Source: Riptortus pedestris
Taxonomy: Eukaryota; Arthropoda; Insecta; Hemiptera; Alydidae
Direction: 5' to 3'
Length of the DNA stretch: 64,000 bases
NCBI GenBank assembly: GCA_019009955.1
Contig: CM032229.1
Location: forward strand, 372,001-436,000
The stretch's first letter is position 1. Each line of letters begins with the position of its first letter. The translations under genes and the position numbers were made by a program. Under the pieces are notes generated by a model. The model was not told the DNA's origin. It saw only the letters and a program-made list of their open reading frames with translations, and did no database searches. Of the stretch, positions 39,995 through 51,717 are shown piece after piece.

Positions 39995-41952
39995 CTGAAA
40001 TCATAGATTATATTATTGTAAAGCTAAAAACCCTGACACTTTCCACCACTTCTTGGAGTGCTATGTTAAATTGGTTAACGAAATTATTTATGAATTCTAT
40101 AATTTCTTAAACACACCTTGGATTGTTGAGTAGTTCGTTAATGGCCCAAGCCACTGAAGATTGAGTTATGTTTCGATAAAAAAGTTTTATTCCAAATCCT
40201 GCTCTTTCGACTTGCCTCAGGTTTTTTGGTTGATCGCCGAAAAACGGTATACCAAGAATTGGAACTCCATGGTAGACCGATTCTGTTAAACTGTTGTAAC
40301 CACCGTGTGTAATGAACAGCACACACTTCTTGTGAGCTGGAATAAATAAAATTAAGAGAATAATTTTTGAATCTTTGATTTGTTGAGATAGAAAAACCAA
40401 ATTATATGTAGACAGACATTTTATGCGATACTTTTTGATAATGTATGAAAATGTATTGTTGGTTGTATCTAAAGGTTACAGCTGGTAATTTATCCCGTGT
40501 ACAGGTAAACCTTTTTTTATTATCTGAGATCCAGTGATAGAATTGGATAGCAGTTGGGAGACAGAGTGACCTTCCATGGTTGTCCCGACCGTTCCCCTTC
40601 TACTGAACACTCTAGGTTTTATTTTAAGGAGGTGTTGTGAGCTGGTGTGGGTGTAATAGAACTAGGGTTATGGGTTGCCCGGCAACTGGAAGTACCGGTT
40701 GGGTTGCGAGGGTAGGAGAACACGAAAGAAGAGAGGATAGGGATAGTAGGAGAGGAGATAAGAAAGAAGAAAATCTTAAACTAAAGATAAAAGTAAGACT
40801 AGCCAAGAGTGGTCCCCGCAAGCCAGTCAATAGGCCCAAAGCGGTCGCTGTGGGCGAGGGAAGGAGGAGACCGAATACATACTAAAAACTAATTAAGCCT
40901 GCACTAACCTAACTTAATAAAATAAGACATAAACTAAGTAACCTAACCTAATCTATAAGGCAATATATTGATGGTAAGCTATGTGTTTTTATGGTCAGTG
41001 CTCCCGTGGCCGAGCAATACTGAAGAGGTTCAACAGCCGGTGATGTCAACTAGGGGCTCGTTGTCGCCGACCGCCATTCGCCAACATATCGGCTGAAGAG
41101 GGGGTTGGAGGGAGGAGTAGAGGGGGTTATCTATGTGCTGAAGGGAATCAAAAATTTGATACGACGGTGGGAGTTGGTCTGGGAAATGGGTTCTAGGTGA
41201 AGGGTGGGATGGGTCATCCGGTTAGGGGCTCTTTGTGCACAGACAAACCCGATTTGCTCGGGATCACAAGGAAATGCAGTCGATTCTCGTTGCCTTCTGC
41301 ATCAGCAATAAAGGCATCACTAGAAAATGCCATTGTCACCAATAGAGGTATTTATGAAAAAAAAATCCACTGGAGGACAGAGTTATTAAACAGCCATCCC
41401 TCGGTAGCCCATTGTATTAGCCAGTAGGAGTGTGCAGTATGAGTGTGTTTAATCTACCCTCCAGTTTTGCCCCACTGATATGTTGTAAGTGAACACTTAG
41501 ATAAGGGGAGGAGTCAAAATGCAGTACGTTATCACTAACTTTATTTATTTATTGTGGACTGCTCACTGTCAGGCGATATTGCTCATCAAAAAACAATTAA
41601 AATAAACAAAAAAGTCTGTCACGCAGGGGCTGCGTAAACTAAGCAGATTTCCCACCTGAAGTTATACTTTAGAGAAATCTCCATACGAGACCTGAACGGT
41701 TACGGGGGCCGAACTAGCTTTTGGCGGGAAAGTCATTCTCACCCGTCATTCGCCCCGATTTAATAAAAATGCAAATATCTCGGTTAATATTCAAGATATT
41801 TCGAATTTTCGAAAATCCTCCCCTCTAAACCCCCCCTCCCACTGGTCCGATTTCAGCCGTTAACGAACTCGATCTTTCTTTTTACATAAAACGTCTAAAT
41901 ATCGAGTTTGGTAACGAAAAAACAAAAATTGCGACCGCTAGAGCGGTAACAG

Positions 41953-41992
<40 letters not shown>

Positions 41993-44900
41993 TTTTGAAC
42001 GGACCTCATTTTCGTTATCTACTAGGTAGGATCGATGGACATTTGAAGAAAAATTTCGAAAATTCCGTCATGAGTACAACCTCAATAGCTGATTTCCCTT
42101 AAGGGAAATCTGCTAAAAAAGAATAAAATGAAAACAGTAAAAGGAAAAATTAAACACTACTATTAGAACAGGACATGCTAAGAACGCAACAAAAGAGATA
42201 ATAAAACACGAATCAACAAATAAAAATAATGAATAAATAAAAGAAATAAACAAAAACAAAAAAAAACATTAAATTCAAAAATAATAAATATCTTATTTAG
42301 AAACTAGATAATTAGAAACTATAAGGACTAAGAAATTACGAAAACAATTATATATTTTCAATGATTAAAAGTAAAACAAAAAACAAATAAATAAAAATTA
42401 GAGAAACTGATTACAAAACAAATATAAAAAAAATTAGAGTAGATAAATAATTTGCTTTTATTACATTTTCTAATATCTTCAACATTTACAATCATATGCA
42501 CACACTTTCTCTGTGACACACACTCAGACACTTACACAAACTCATGCAAACAAACTCAAACATATATAATCATTTTAAAATATAATATTTTTAAATTTGT
42601 AAGTATATGTTAATGTCTTTTAAATGTTGGTGTATTATGGGAATGTGTGGGCTAGCTTCAGTAAGTATCTTTAGATGGTTACATATTTTGCAGTCAGTTA
42701 GCACGTGTTTTATTTCTAGTGGAGCATTACACATTTAGGGATGCTTTTCTTTTCAAATAGAATATATATTAATGTAAATATAATGATCCTATACCCATAT
42801 TGTTGGTCGTTTCGTCTGCCTTTTGTTTAACTGTTCTATATAAAAAATAAAATATGGGTATTTTTAGCTAGGAATTTATGAAAATTAAAGATAATAAAGT
42901 TATATCATTAGTAGAGAAACTAAATTTTATTGAAATGGAGATATTTTCAAATTTGTTGGTAGATGCTGTTGTTACAGGCTGATATTCGAGTACAGACTAC
43001 TAAAGAAAATCTAGTTGAAACACAATGCATATCTAGGTGACTTTTGACCAGTGGCGGCTCGCGTATAGGCACTGAGGAACTGCAGCACCCCCAAATTTTC
43101 ATTTAATATTATCTATAACATTTAATATAATGAGCCTTTATTCTTTAACTCTTTCTTTATACTTGTATAATATATAATCCTATAACTTAATGCAGTAACC
43201 ATCCCCCAGTTTATGAAAAAAGATACAAATCTTTGTATGGAACTGTACGCTTCACAGTTGCAGCTGCGAGGTGTTTGGCTGTTGTGCGCATGCCCTCAAA
43301 GGAAGCTCCACAAGGGATAGAGAGCACTGTAGTCCCGCTGTGCCGACCGAATAGATTAAGCTTGAACTGTAACAATTTAAAGTAGGTAAAAAATGTTTGA
43401 TTTTGTTCTTTTAGGATTTTATCAAGTTTCTGAATAAATTTTCTTTTTATACATGTTTGTTTCCTTTTACACAGTTTTAAAACAAAGGCTAAAAATTTTC
43501 TGAAGCAGCACCCCCGCTAATTTTAGCTACGAGCCGCCACTGCTGTTGACATTAATACAGAAGAATTAAAGAAAATGAATTCCAAACATAAGGAAAGCTG
43601 TAAGGCAATAGGCAGACGAAACAATATGGATATAGAATCATTATATTTACATTAATATATATTCTATTTGAAAAGAAAAGGATCCCTAAATGTAACGTGT
43701 GTAATGCTCCACTAGAAATAAAACACGTGCTAACAAACTGCAAATGAAGTAACCTTCTAAAGATCCCTCATGACTTACACGACTTACTTACTGGAGATAG
43801 CCCACACATTCCCATAATACTCCAACATTTAAAAGCCATTAACATATACTCACAAATTTATTGTATGATATTTTAAAATTGACAATTCTTTTTAAAATAA
43901 ATTCTTTAACTAGAGCTAAAAATTCTGACTTCAGATGTATGTATTTCACTTTTATTAGTGCGCACTTAAAATTAGAATTACAAACTTATAGTTAGGAGAT
44001 AATTTAATCAGTTATAAATACTGGTTCAACCTCATGACGGATATTTTCGTCTTGTGAATTTGCACTCTGCTATTGGTTAACATATTGAATTATAATATGT
44101 ACATACCTAATACATCCTGTTGAGGAAGCCATTTGAAGGTCTTAACATTCGGTGGGAGTGAGATGTGCTTCTCGTTTTCCCACTTCAATAGTATATTATA
44201 TTTGGGCAGGCTGCGGAACACGTTCATGAATGCATCTCCAAAGCCTCTTGCTAAGAAATCCGATGTATTCAAATTGGAACCCAATGAGAAGTAAATCACA
44301 CCGTTCGGCGCATCCTCTATGGCTTTTTTAATATCCTTTAACATAGTAAACGATTTTTTATGTTATGTAAACGATTTATGTAAAATAATAAAATATATTA
44401 TTAATATTTATGAAATAAGAAATATAGTGAAAGGACAATACTAATTATTATAAATTCATTTTACGAGTTATTATACAGCTTTATGAGTTTTATGTATGTA
44501 TGTCTAGTACATTACAGAATGCACGACGTCTTGTCTGTGGATCGGACATATTGTGTAGTGTCTACAACTTATTCTATTTTCCTTGTCATTCTAGTAACAT
44601 TACATTCCGAATTGTACAGGTATGAAATATGTTCTTGAGTTATAAATCTGGAATTCGGTAATGTCTCCTCACCGCCAATACGACAAATTTTGACTTCTTG
44701 TTTGAAAACTAAAAACCCGTGAATGAAAGTGCACTATTTCAAATTCAAATAGAGCAGTCTGAATATGTCCTTAAGCTACATTGGTATTTGCAACGTTGTA
44801 ATACTGAATGAAATCATGATCAACCAAGAAATAAGTAATTTCTACATTTGGTAGTTGATTATATAGAATAACATGAGGATAAGCACACCACCCTGAGCAA

Positions 44901-47900
44901 CTCCATGTTCCTTGGAAATTTTTCCATTGTTCCTATCCTCAATCTGAAGTCACTTTTTGAAAAATAGTTATTCAGAAAGCTGATAATGTTTCCCTGGATA
45001 TCACGTTTGATGTTAAGAGGGATAAGTTCCCATTCAAAATAATGAAACTGAAAACAGAAATGCTTTTTCCCTAGCCTTTTATGTAGAAATTTGCTCTTAG
45101 TGTAAACACCTTTTAACCGTTAACCTTGAATCAGAAAGGGTCATATTAAAATTAATTACCTTTGGTAAGGGTTTGTTGGGTACAATGTTAACTCCACCAA
45201 TATCCTTGACATGGGGTGCCATGGGGTAGGGGTAGCTGGTCAGGACGTCCCTATTCCTCAGGATCATACTCCTGTTGGACACCAGTTGATATATCGGAGG
45301 TCGATCTTCCCACCCTCTGTGTAGTTGAAGTACTTGTCCATGACTCCTTGCATTTTCCACAAATAGTAGTATCTCACCAGGGTCGTAGACCATGTTACGT
45401 AAAAGTTGTAGAGCTTCTCTTTAACAGTCAATGTATCAGATAAGTCTGTTTTAAAGTCGATCTGATAAGCAGGGTTGTCAGGAAGACCTGGAACATCCAA
45501 TATAATAAACGATAGTATTTCAATCAGCCCCTGGTACATTTATTTGATTTTTATAATAGAGTAGTTGGATATGGGCTAAAAGAAGTACTTAATCAAACTG
45601 GAAGTGTAATTTTTCATACTGACGGTTTCAAACACCTTTGGTATCCAGATTCAAAGATCCAAGGCAACATTATTTATATCGTCGAAATGTTACTGTGGCC
45701 TTTGGTTATTAAGACAAGCCCAACAAGAGTAAATGAAATAATATTAAAATAAACAAAATATGATCGGTCTGCTGAGATCAGATAAACGAAAAATTTACAA
45801 ATACGTGTATACATAAAAATATTATAAAGTCAGAAGCATTTCCCCTGAGAGAAACAGCACCGAAGGGTGAGAAAAAAAATGATGAATGACAAGATTTAAT
45901 GGAAATGAAGGAAATTTCAACAATGGCCGCCAGGAATGGCTAGAGAAGGAAGCACTTAGATCATATGGGCACATTAGCACCTGAGAAAAAACAACTTGAT
46001 TCAGCAAAGTAAGTGTATTCCAGAGAAGGAGAAAGGTGCCGGCATCAACAAGAAATAAGTACATTGAGCTACAGGCTAAAGGCAGGATCATCGCAAGCAG
46101 TGGAATGAGAATAGTCACCATCACAGCTGAGCAGGGGGAGTCCATGCATTCATAAATCGAAAAGCTCTCGCCATCTTTATTTGTATTTAAATTATTAGAA
46201 GCTTAAAACATAATCCATTTGAATGTATCATACAAATAAATGTCCTATATGTACTTGACAAAAATTTAATAAAAAAAAAATCCAATCTATGTTGAAGGTG
46301 AAATAGAGGAAGGTCAATAAGTATCGTCCACTTATTTATGTTCCCCTCTGATTGTTTCACACCCTCTACGATACCTCCTCAGGAGTAGCACCGGTAGAAA
46401 TTAAAACACCCTTGTAGAAATGAAGATAATTTAGAAAATAGAACCTCTTAATCCGACTATTGATGACATATAATTTCCTCGGGGTAGAAATTTTAAATAA
46501 AGACAAAAACTGAACCAAGCCGAGAATATTAGAAAGTATAAACATAATGAAAGACAAACAGGATGTTGTGAATAAGAAAACTGGGGACAAGGAACTTACA
46601 TAATATATTTATCAAATGTTTCAATAAACCATAAGATGTAGATGTGACTATGCCTCTTCTGGGATCAATTCTTCATAATGCAACATTATTTATGTTATCA
46701 ATATTAGCAGATTTCCCTTGAGGGAAACCAGCCATTGAGGTCCTACTCATGACCCGATTTTCGAACTATTTTTTCAAATGTCCAATATATATACGTTATA
46801 TAAAGACTTATATATTTGTCAGTTAACACTCTAGCCGTCGTAATTTGTTTATCATTACCAAAATGGATATCTACTGTTGTGGTTTTACATACGTTCTATG
46901 TAAAAATAAAAATCGTGTTCGTTAACGCCTGAAATTGGATGGGAGGAGGGGGGGGGGGGTTTAAAGGAGGGAAATATCGAAAATTCGAAATATCTCCGTT
47001 ATTATAAGTCCAATCAAAAACATTTATAGAACATTGCTGTTTCAAATTAAGTTTTCTACAAATGTTATTATACGCCTTTTCCCCTTATCTTGATTATTAA
47101 CAGAGATATTTGCATTTTTTCAGTTTTCAGCCTTCAGTAAACCCCCACTCCTACTCATGTCATTAACATTAAGCTGTTAAACCATGAAGCACTTCATTTC
47201 TAACTTAAATACGATATATTGTTCTAATTGAACTTTTACTTTTTTGAGATAAATGTCAATTCGTGGCGGACGTGGGAAATCTGCTTATGTATCGATGTAA
47301 TCACCTAGCTCCACTAAATAAGTGGAAGACATTTGAGGCTTTTTTATTTACTAAGCTCCCGCCATATAACCTTCAACGACTTAAACAGATCCAAACACAA
47401 GCCATCCAATCGAATAAGCGTTTCCCCAAATAATTCCCTTTCTCTGATTTAAACATATATACTGACTTTACTAAATAATGGTGCTATTAGCATTAAATGT
47501 TGCGACGATAAATAAAAAAAATATTAACAAATATGCGTAAAAGTTATTTCGAAATGTTAATTTCTAAATTGATTTCGTCAGTTTGAATATAGTTAATCTG
47601 ACAGAGACTTTCTTACCCGAATTGTAGAACAATTAAGGATGTTATTAGAAACCCGAATACTTGTAATTCTTACCTGATATTTCATTAACCCATGCACAAT
47701 CTCCTAAGGCAGCTATTTCAACAGCAACACATCCAAACTTGTGTAGAAGAGCAGTGGCCGGCTCTTGAGCGAACAGAGACTCCAACAAAACTGCATCAAA
47801 AGACTCATTTCCGTGTATAATCTTCTGAGCTTCGGGATGACCATAGAACTCTTCAGCAAACTCTATTGAAACAGATGACACCACTGAAGTCATAACTGGG

Positions 47901-47937
47901 ACAGACGCTCTTCCAAGTGCATCTAGATCTATAGCAG
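39730..47937 (-). CDS. UDP-glycosyltransferase (UGT), exons 2-6; 5' exon not found
   Basis: Membrane enzyme that transfers sugar from UDP-sugar to small lipophilic acceptors (detoxification, pigment, hormone clearance), normally facing the ER lumen. Five exons in descending order, 47937-47674, 45487-45160, 44335-44107, 40336-40117 and 39994-39730, have GT-AG borders and phases 1, 0, 1, 2 that fit exactly. Together they encode about 430 of the usual 520 residues. Missing is the first exon (signal peptide and start of the acceptor domain). Exon 45487-45160 has a net one-base frameshift near 45315-45330, so the gene is either a recent pseudogene or has a sequence error. Introns hold LINE relics, a hAT MITE and family X. 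Confidence 0.92.
40117..40336 (-). CDS. UGT exon 5: UGT signature motif
   Basis: Acceptor 'ttattccag', donor 'ccaag|gtgtgt'. It encodes AHKKCVLFITHGGYNSLTES and VYHGVPILGIPFFGDQPKNL, the PROSITE-type UGT signature with the His-Gly-Gly and Asp-Gln residues that contact UDP-sugar. It ends in NELLNNPR. Confidence 0.95.
40625..41175 (-). mobile_element. 5'-truncated Jockey-type element in UGT intron
   Basis: The minus-strand reading QIFDSLQHIDNPLYSSLQPP and LQPICWRM..NEPLVDITGC with stop at 41040-41042 aligns with the last 45 residues of the intact Jockey ORF2 (FLDSLRQTDNPLYNDLPPLL). The purine-rich 3' UTR (40700-41000) resembles 7440-7600. The 5' break is near 41175. No target duplication was identified. 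Confidence 0.7.
41613..42118 (-). repeat. Family X repeat, near complete
   Basis: One end is 'gtctgtcacgcaggggctgc' with the hairpin ACGCAGGGGCTGCGT followed by 'aaactaagcagatttccc'. The other end is 'tgatttcccttaagggaaat' plus 'ctgct'. The internal (TA)n at 41955-41989 lies between 'gctagagcggtaacagac' and 'gttttgaacggacctcattt'. It serves as the reference copy for the family. Confidence 0.8.
42119..42590. other. A-rich unassigned spacer
   Basis: Very A-rich with no element or gene recognised. Confidence 0.4.
42591..42790 (-). pseudogene. Non-LTR ORF2 3' end relic (inverted copy)
   Basis: Reverse complement closely matches 43640-43860, including the Cys-rich C-terminal part, but with frame-breaking changes. 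Same family as the plus-strand relic across the MITE. Confidence 0.6.
43049..43542. mobile_element. hAT-type MITE with 8-bp target duplication
   Basis: Terminal inverted repeats CAGTGGCGGCTCG at the left and CGAGCCGCCACTG at the right, both followed inward by a 'gcagcaccccc' element. Flanks are cttttgac and ctgttgac, an 8-bp duplication with one mismatch, as made by hAT transposases. The 494-bp length and lack of coding sequence define a non-autonomous MITE. Confidence 0.88.
43560..43870 (+). pseudogene. Non-LTR ORF2 C-terminal zinc-knuckle relic
   Basis: Plus strand reads IPKCNVCNAPLEIKHVLTNC, then after a stop NLLKIPHDLHDLLTGDSPHI and PIILQHLKAINIYSQI. The C-x2-C-x8-H-x4-C arrangement followed by a DLLG-like motif is the C-terminus of many non-LTR ORF2 proteins with RNase H. 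Stops and truncation make it inactive. Confidence 0.65.
44107..44335 (-). CDS. UGT exon 4: start of UDP-sugar-binding domain
   Basis: Acceptor 'gttaaag', donor 'ttag|gtatgt'. It encodes DIKKAIEDAPNGVIYFSLGS, then ILLKWENEKHISLPPNVKTF and KWLPQQDVL. GVIYFSLGSN and WLPQQDVLAH are core features of the UGT nucleotide-sugar domain; the final Ala codon is completed by exon 5. Confidence 0.93.
44830..45040 (-). pseudogene. Reverse transcriptase relic in UGT intron
   Basis: Minus strand reads NIISFLNNYFSKSDFRLRIG and, in another frame, HGVAQGGVLILMLFYIINYQ, matching the spacing of FLxxRxFxVRIG and GVPQGxVLSPLLFxxYIND in non-LTR RTs. Frameshifted remnant. Confidence 0.6.
45160..45487 (-). CDS. UGT exon 3: inter-domain segment, frameshifted
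   Basis: Acceptor 'gatgttccag', donor 'aaag|gtaatt'. It opens with LPDNPAYQIDFKTDLSDTLT, typical after the first Rossmann-like half, and continues to YYLWKMQGVMDKYFNYT. A shift of reading frame near 45315-45330 is needed to reach LVSNRSMILRNRDVL and VGGxxI-like KDIGGVNIVPNKPLPK. The length of 328 is one short of the value that keeps phase. Confidence 0.88.
45541..46700. other. UGT intron, unassigned
   Basis: No recognised element. A 107-codon minus-strand frame (46145-45822) has no known motif and is not conserved in an identifiable way. Confidence 0.35.
46705..47290 (+). repeat. Family X repeat in UGT intron
   Basis: Starts 'tagcagatttcccttgaggg', follows X order with a reduced TA core at 46786, a G-run at 46950, and ends 'gacgtgggaaatctgctta' at 47268-47287. 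The complementary start and end (AGCAGATTTCCC / GGGAAATCTGCT) are terminal inverted repeats. Confidence 0.78.
47674..47937 (-). CDS. UGT exon 2: acceptor-domain segment
   Basis: Acceptor 'cctgtttcag', donor 'tcag|gtaaga', phase 1 at both ends. It encodes AIDLDALGRASVPV, a stretch with EFYGHPEAQKIIHGNESFD, then AVLLESLFAQEPATALLHKF, matching the UGT segment xxHPxVQxLIxxxxxFDxVIxE. It ends with WVNEIS and the first base of a Gly codon. Confidence 0.9.
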
Positions 47938-48029
47938 CTGAAACAGGTTTCACATTAAGAGTAAACATATTTTTGCCTATTGTAGTTATACTATATTGTA
48001 TCATTTTTAGACTTGATACCTTAATCTTC

Positions 48030-48390
48030 TTAAATTAGTACAAATCCATAAAAAGAGGTACATCGGTCTCTAAAGCTATTCCTCCCGACCAGGTGTTGAA
48101 TGAGCAGTTACATGATCCCGTCAGACCGTTTCTTTCAAAACCTTCAGCGAAAAAAGTCACCTTGTAGCAATCTGTATTAATCTCACGTGTTCTTGCAAAA
48201 GGTCTTTCTAATTCCTCAAAATAAAAGTACCCTTAAAAAATAAAAAAAGTAGGAAGCAACGTTTTGGCTTTGAGAAAGAGATAATACTCTGTGGATTTTT
48301 CAAATCTCTAGCGATGAGGGTCAACTCTGCAGAAGTACGAAGATATTTGCATCATTTTACCATATGGTATATGGTTTGCTCAGATCATAA
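48030..48390. other. Region upstream of UGT exon 2, no exon identified
   Basis: Searched for the missing UGT first exon (signal peptide followed by a FxPxxxLxxRGHxVTV-like motif) and none seen. AT-rich, unassigned. Confidence 0.35.
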
Positions 48391-49265
48391 CAAAATGGGT
48401 CTGCGGAAACTAAGGAGATGTCCCATGTGCTCGCTTAACGCGCGTGTCTCACCGCATGCATTGTCTCTAAATATATTTTAAAAAATCGATGAGTAGAAGG
48501 GGGGGGGACTCCTGAAGACAAAAAACAAGAAAGCGCGAATAACTCGCTTAATACTAAAGTTACGAAAACATGTATAGAAAAACAATTGTAGAACATCAAT
48601 AGTTTAACAAGATTGGTTCTATTACATTTTACGATCAGACTCACAATAAAGTATTATATGAAAGGCTAGTACATCGAGTTTGGCAACAAAAAAAAAACTG
48701 ATGAATAGAAGGCAAGACAGTAATAATAACTCGCTTAATACTCGACTTACAAAAAAATGCATGGAACAACAATTGTTGAACATCAATAGTTTAACAATAT
48801 TGCCTAACCCCCCCCCCCCTGTTAAACCCCCACTATTCCATATTTCTAACAATAATTCATTCCATTTCTGACAATAACAAATGCTATCTTTAGTGTTGAC
48901 TGAAAAGGTAAAATTACGAGTATGCCATAGATCAAATAATCATTTTCGAGTAAGCAAAGAAAAATCTTAATTGATGACGTCATCAGAACATATTTACATG
49001 TATCATACAAAGTAAAAGTTCCATTCCTTGGAATGAAGTTGCTCATGGCATAATAGCTTATTGTAGCTTATATGACATGATTAAAAGAGCGGTGGTTTAG
49101 ACAAAGGCGAAAAATAAAAAATCCAAATATCTCGGTTAATATTCATGTCACAGAAAATATGTGTAGAACAACTTTTATAGGATATTAAATTTGCATTAAG
49201 AGTAAGTATAATAACGAAGATATTTCGAATTCTCAAAATTCCTCCCCCTTTATACCCCCCTCCTG
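48390..49265 (-). repeat. Family X repeat, diverged double copy
   Basis: End motif 'gggtctgcggaaactaagga' at 48398, then two successive blocks with G-run or C-run ('gggggggg' at 48500, 'cccccccccc' at 48809) and 'aatatctcggttaatattca' near 49130. The repeated segment 48600-48860 suggests partial tandem duplication. Confidence 0.6.
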
Positions 49266-49369
49266 ATATTGAAATAGTTTATTTCTGTTCAGTCTTTTGT
49301 GACCAATATAATTGTTCCCTCGCTACAGCTTTTACCCTAAATCTTGTTTAGACTTCCTTATACAACAAA

Positions 49370-49830
49370 ATTTACTCTAAATAACAAATAACACAACTTT
49401 TGTAATTTACATGTTTGTCGAAACATTTCGTTTTAATGCCTCCATTACAACCCCGATTGTAATCAAGGGTGAGTTAATACTAACTCATATATACAATTTT
49501 TTGAGTTCGGTTTAGTCCTGTATGCCGTTTAAAACTGTTGACACCCACTATAGTTTTTAGCGTACATCTCATTTAAATTTCATCATAAGGCAAAAGTGCA
49601 TATATCAAAAGTTATTTCAAATAACAAAATAAACAACTTCTGTTATGTACATGTTTGCCTAAAAGTCAATAGAAAACAAAATATTGCTATTTTTGTTTTC
49701 AGACCTTCCTTAGAACCCCCACTCCTGTCGTCTCTGATAATATTAGTATAGCCTATAGTAGTAATACACGTAACAAATTTCATAAAATTCGGTCAAATAG
49801 ATTCCGACGTGCCCCTCCTCTCCAGCTAAC
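49370..49830 (-). mobile_element. Family Y fragment, diverged
   Basis: Reverse complement contains the family marks 'tttgttatttagagtaa'-like, 'gtgggggttctaaggaaggt' and 'ccgaattttatgaaatttgt'. The GC hairpin end is missing. Confidence 0.55.
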
Positions 49831-49886
49831 AAACGGAGCTAGCACATCAAACAACGACAGCCACAAAATTCAGATGTGTCTATGGC

Positions 49887-50386
49887 CCCCCCCCCCACCC
49901 CCCCCCCCCCCCACCCCCCCCCCCCCCCACCCCCCCCCCCCCCCACCCCCCCCCCCCCCCACCCCCCCCCCCCCCCACCCCCCCCCCCCCCCACCCCCCC
50001 CCCCCCCCACCCCCCCCCCCCCCCACCCCCCCCCCCCCCCACCCCCCCCCCCCCCCACCCCCCCCCCCCCCCACCCCCCCCCCCCCCCACCCCCCCCCCC
50101 CCCCACCCCCCCCCCCCCCCACCCCCCCCCCCCCCCACCCCCCCCCCCCCCCACCCCCCCCCCCCCCCACCCCCCCCCCCCCCCACCCCCCCCCCCCCCC
50201 ACCCCCCCCCCCCCCCACCCCCCCCCCCCCCCACCCCCCCCCCCCCCCACCCCCCCCCCCCCCCACCCCCCCCCCCCCCCACCCCCCCCCCCCCCCACCC
50301 CCCCCCCCCCCCACCCCCCCCCCCCCCCACCCCCCCCCCCCCCCACCCCCCCCCCCCCCCACCCCCCCCCCCCCCCACCCCCCCCA
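49887..50386. repeat. (C15A)n tract with exact 16-bp period
   Basis: About 500 bases in which A occurs every 16 positions (49897, 49913, 49929, 49945, 49961 and so on) and all other bases are C. Pro/His and Gly/Trp frames across it are compositional, not genes. Its perfection is unlike biological minisatellites and could be an assembly product. Confidence 0.93.
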
Positions 50387-50397
50387 AAACCCCCTTT

Positions 50398-50445
50398 TAA
50401 CTCACAAGGCTAACCTGAGTCCTTAAAGAAATTTTTAAAATTTAA
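50398..50445 (-). mobile_element. SINE head fragment
   Basis: The complement of 'caaggctaacctgagtcctt' is the 5' head of the tRNA-like SINE seen at 24.6 kb. It abuts the C-rich tract. Confidence 0.5.
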
Positions 50446-50691
50446 TTTTGGTTAATTTTAATTGAATTTATTTTATAATGATATAGTAACAAATTATTTC
50501 CCCCCGATTATTTCATTTTTTGTCTATCTATATCTGGACTTCCACAAAACAACCTGATCATTCAGACAGGCTTTTGATCTGGAATTTAGTAGGACTAGAA
50601 GAAATCATTATGAGCTACCATAAGAAAATTGAAAAACTGGGATTCCCAACGAGTTTGATTAAATGGAAATAACGACCAACGTCCACTAGAA

Positions 50692-51262
50692 AAACGTCCG
50701 TCACGCAGTGGCTGCGTAAACTAAGCAGATTTCCCACGTGAAGTTTTACAATAGAGAAATCTGCCTAATAACAACTGTAGCAGTAAGAAACCTCTAAACC
50801 TAAAACATTATTTAGGGCCTAATAACCCAGAAGTTTCTAGCCACAAAAAACAGTTAACCTAACCTCTAAACCTATTCACGAGGAACGAGTAGTTATGGAA
50901 ACGGCCGCCAGAGCTCTCGGCGGAAAGTCCGAACATAGCCTACTGGTGATCACACGCAGATTACAAATGCAAATATCTCGGTTAATATTCAAGATAGAGA
51001 ATAAATGCATATAACAATATTTATAGTAAATTTAATTTTCAATAAGATTGGTTCTATACAATTTTTCGATCCGATGCATAATAACGGAGATATTTCGAAT
51101 TTTTGAAAATCCCCCCTCTAAACCCCCCCTCTCACTGGTCCGATTTCAGCCGTTAACGAACTTGATCTTCCTTTTTACATAAAACGATTAAATACCGAGT
51201 TTGGTGACGATTAAACAAAAATTGCGACCGCTAGAGTGTTAACAGACAAATATGTATATATG

Positions 51263-51303
<41 letters not shown>
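50692..51303 (-). repeat. Family X repeat ending in (TA)n
   Basis: End 'cgtccgtcacgcagtggctg', then 'aaactaagcagatttccc', in reverse X order to 'accgctagagtgttaacaga' and a (TA)n at 51262-51303. Sequence beyond the tract is not X, so it is truncated there. Confidence 0.75.
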
Positions 51304-51305
<2 letters not shown>

Positions 51306-51654
51306 CGAATGAGACCCGTGACAAGAAGTGGATGAAGAAGCCAGACAATACTCGCAGTTAAAGCAGGAATGTAGATGTAATGTTGCGAAAAAGAAAAATG
51401 ACCAAACACAATTTGATAATAATGACATTTGTGACCGTTAGAAAGAATATATAGAGCAACTTTACAGCGATTCTGATTCCGATTACTGACGACGAAGTAA
51501 GATTTTTGGGCAAAGAGTAAGAAGGTGACCTAGAAAATTCTATTTTGAAGACATAGAAAATCTTAAGTGAGTACAGTAATATGCAAAGATCAGCTTCCGA
51601 TAGAACACAATTGCCGTTATTACAAGGCGTAGCCAGCTGATCATGATCATGTAT

Positions 51655-51667
<13 letters not shown>

Positions 51668-51712
<45 letters not shown>
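51668..51712. repeat. (CA)n(TA)n microsatellite
   Basis: Short CA run at 51657 then TA dinucleotides. Confidence 0.9.

Positions 51713-51717
<5 letters not shown>

Noticed and set aside
49839..50413. Five overlapping 158-182 codon Pro- or Gly/Trp-rich frames
   Set aside because: Artefacts of the (C15A)n repeat, open in nearly every frame.
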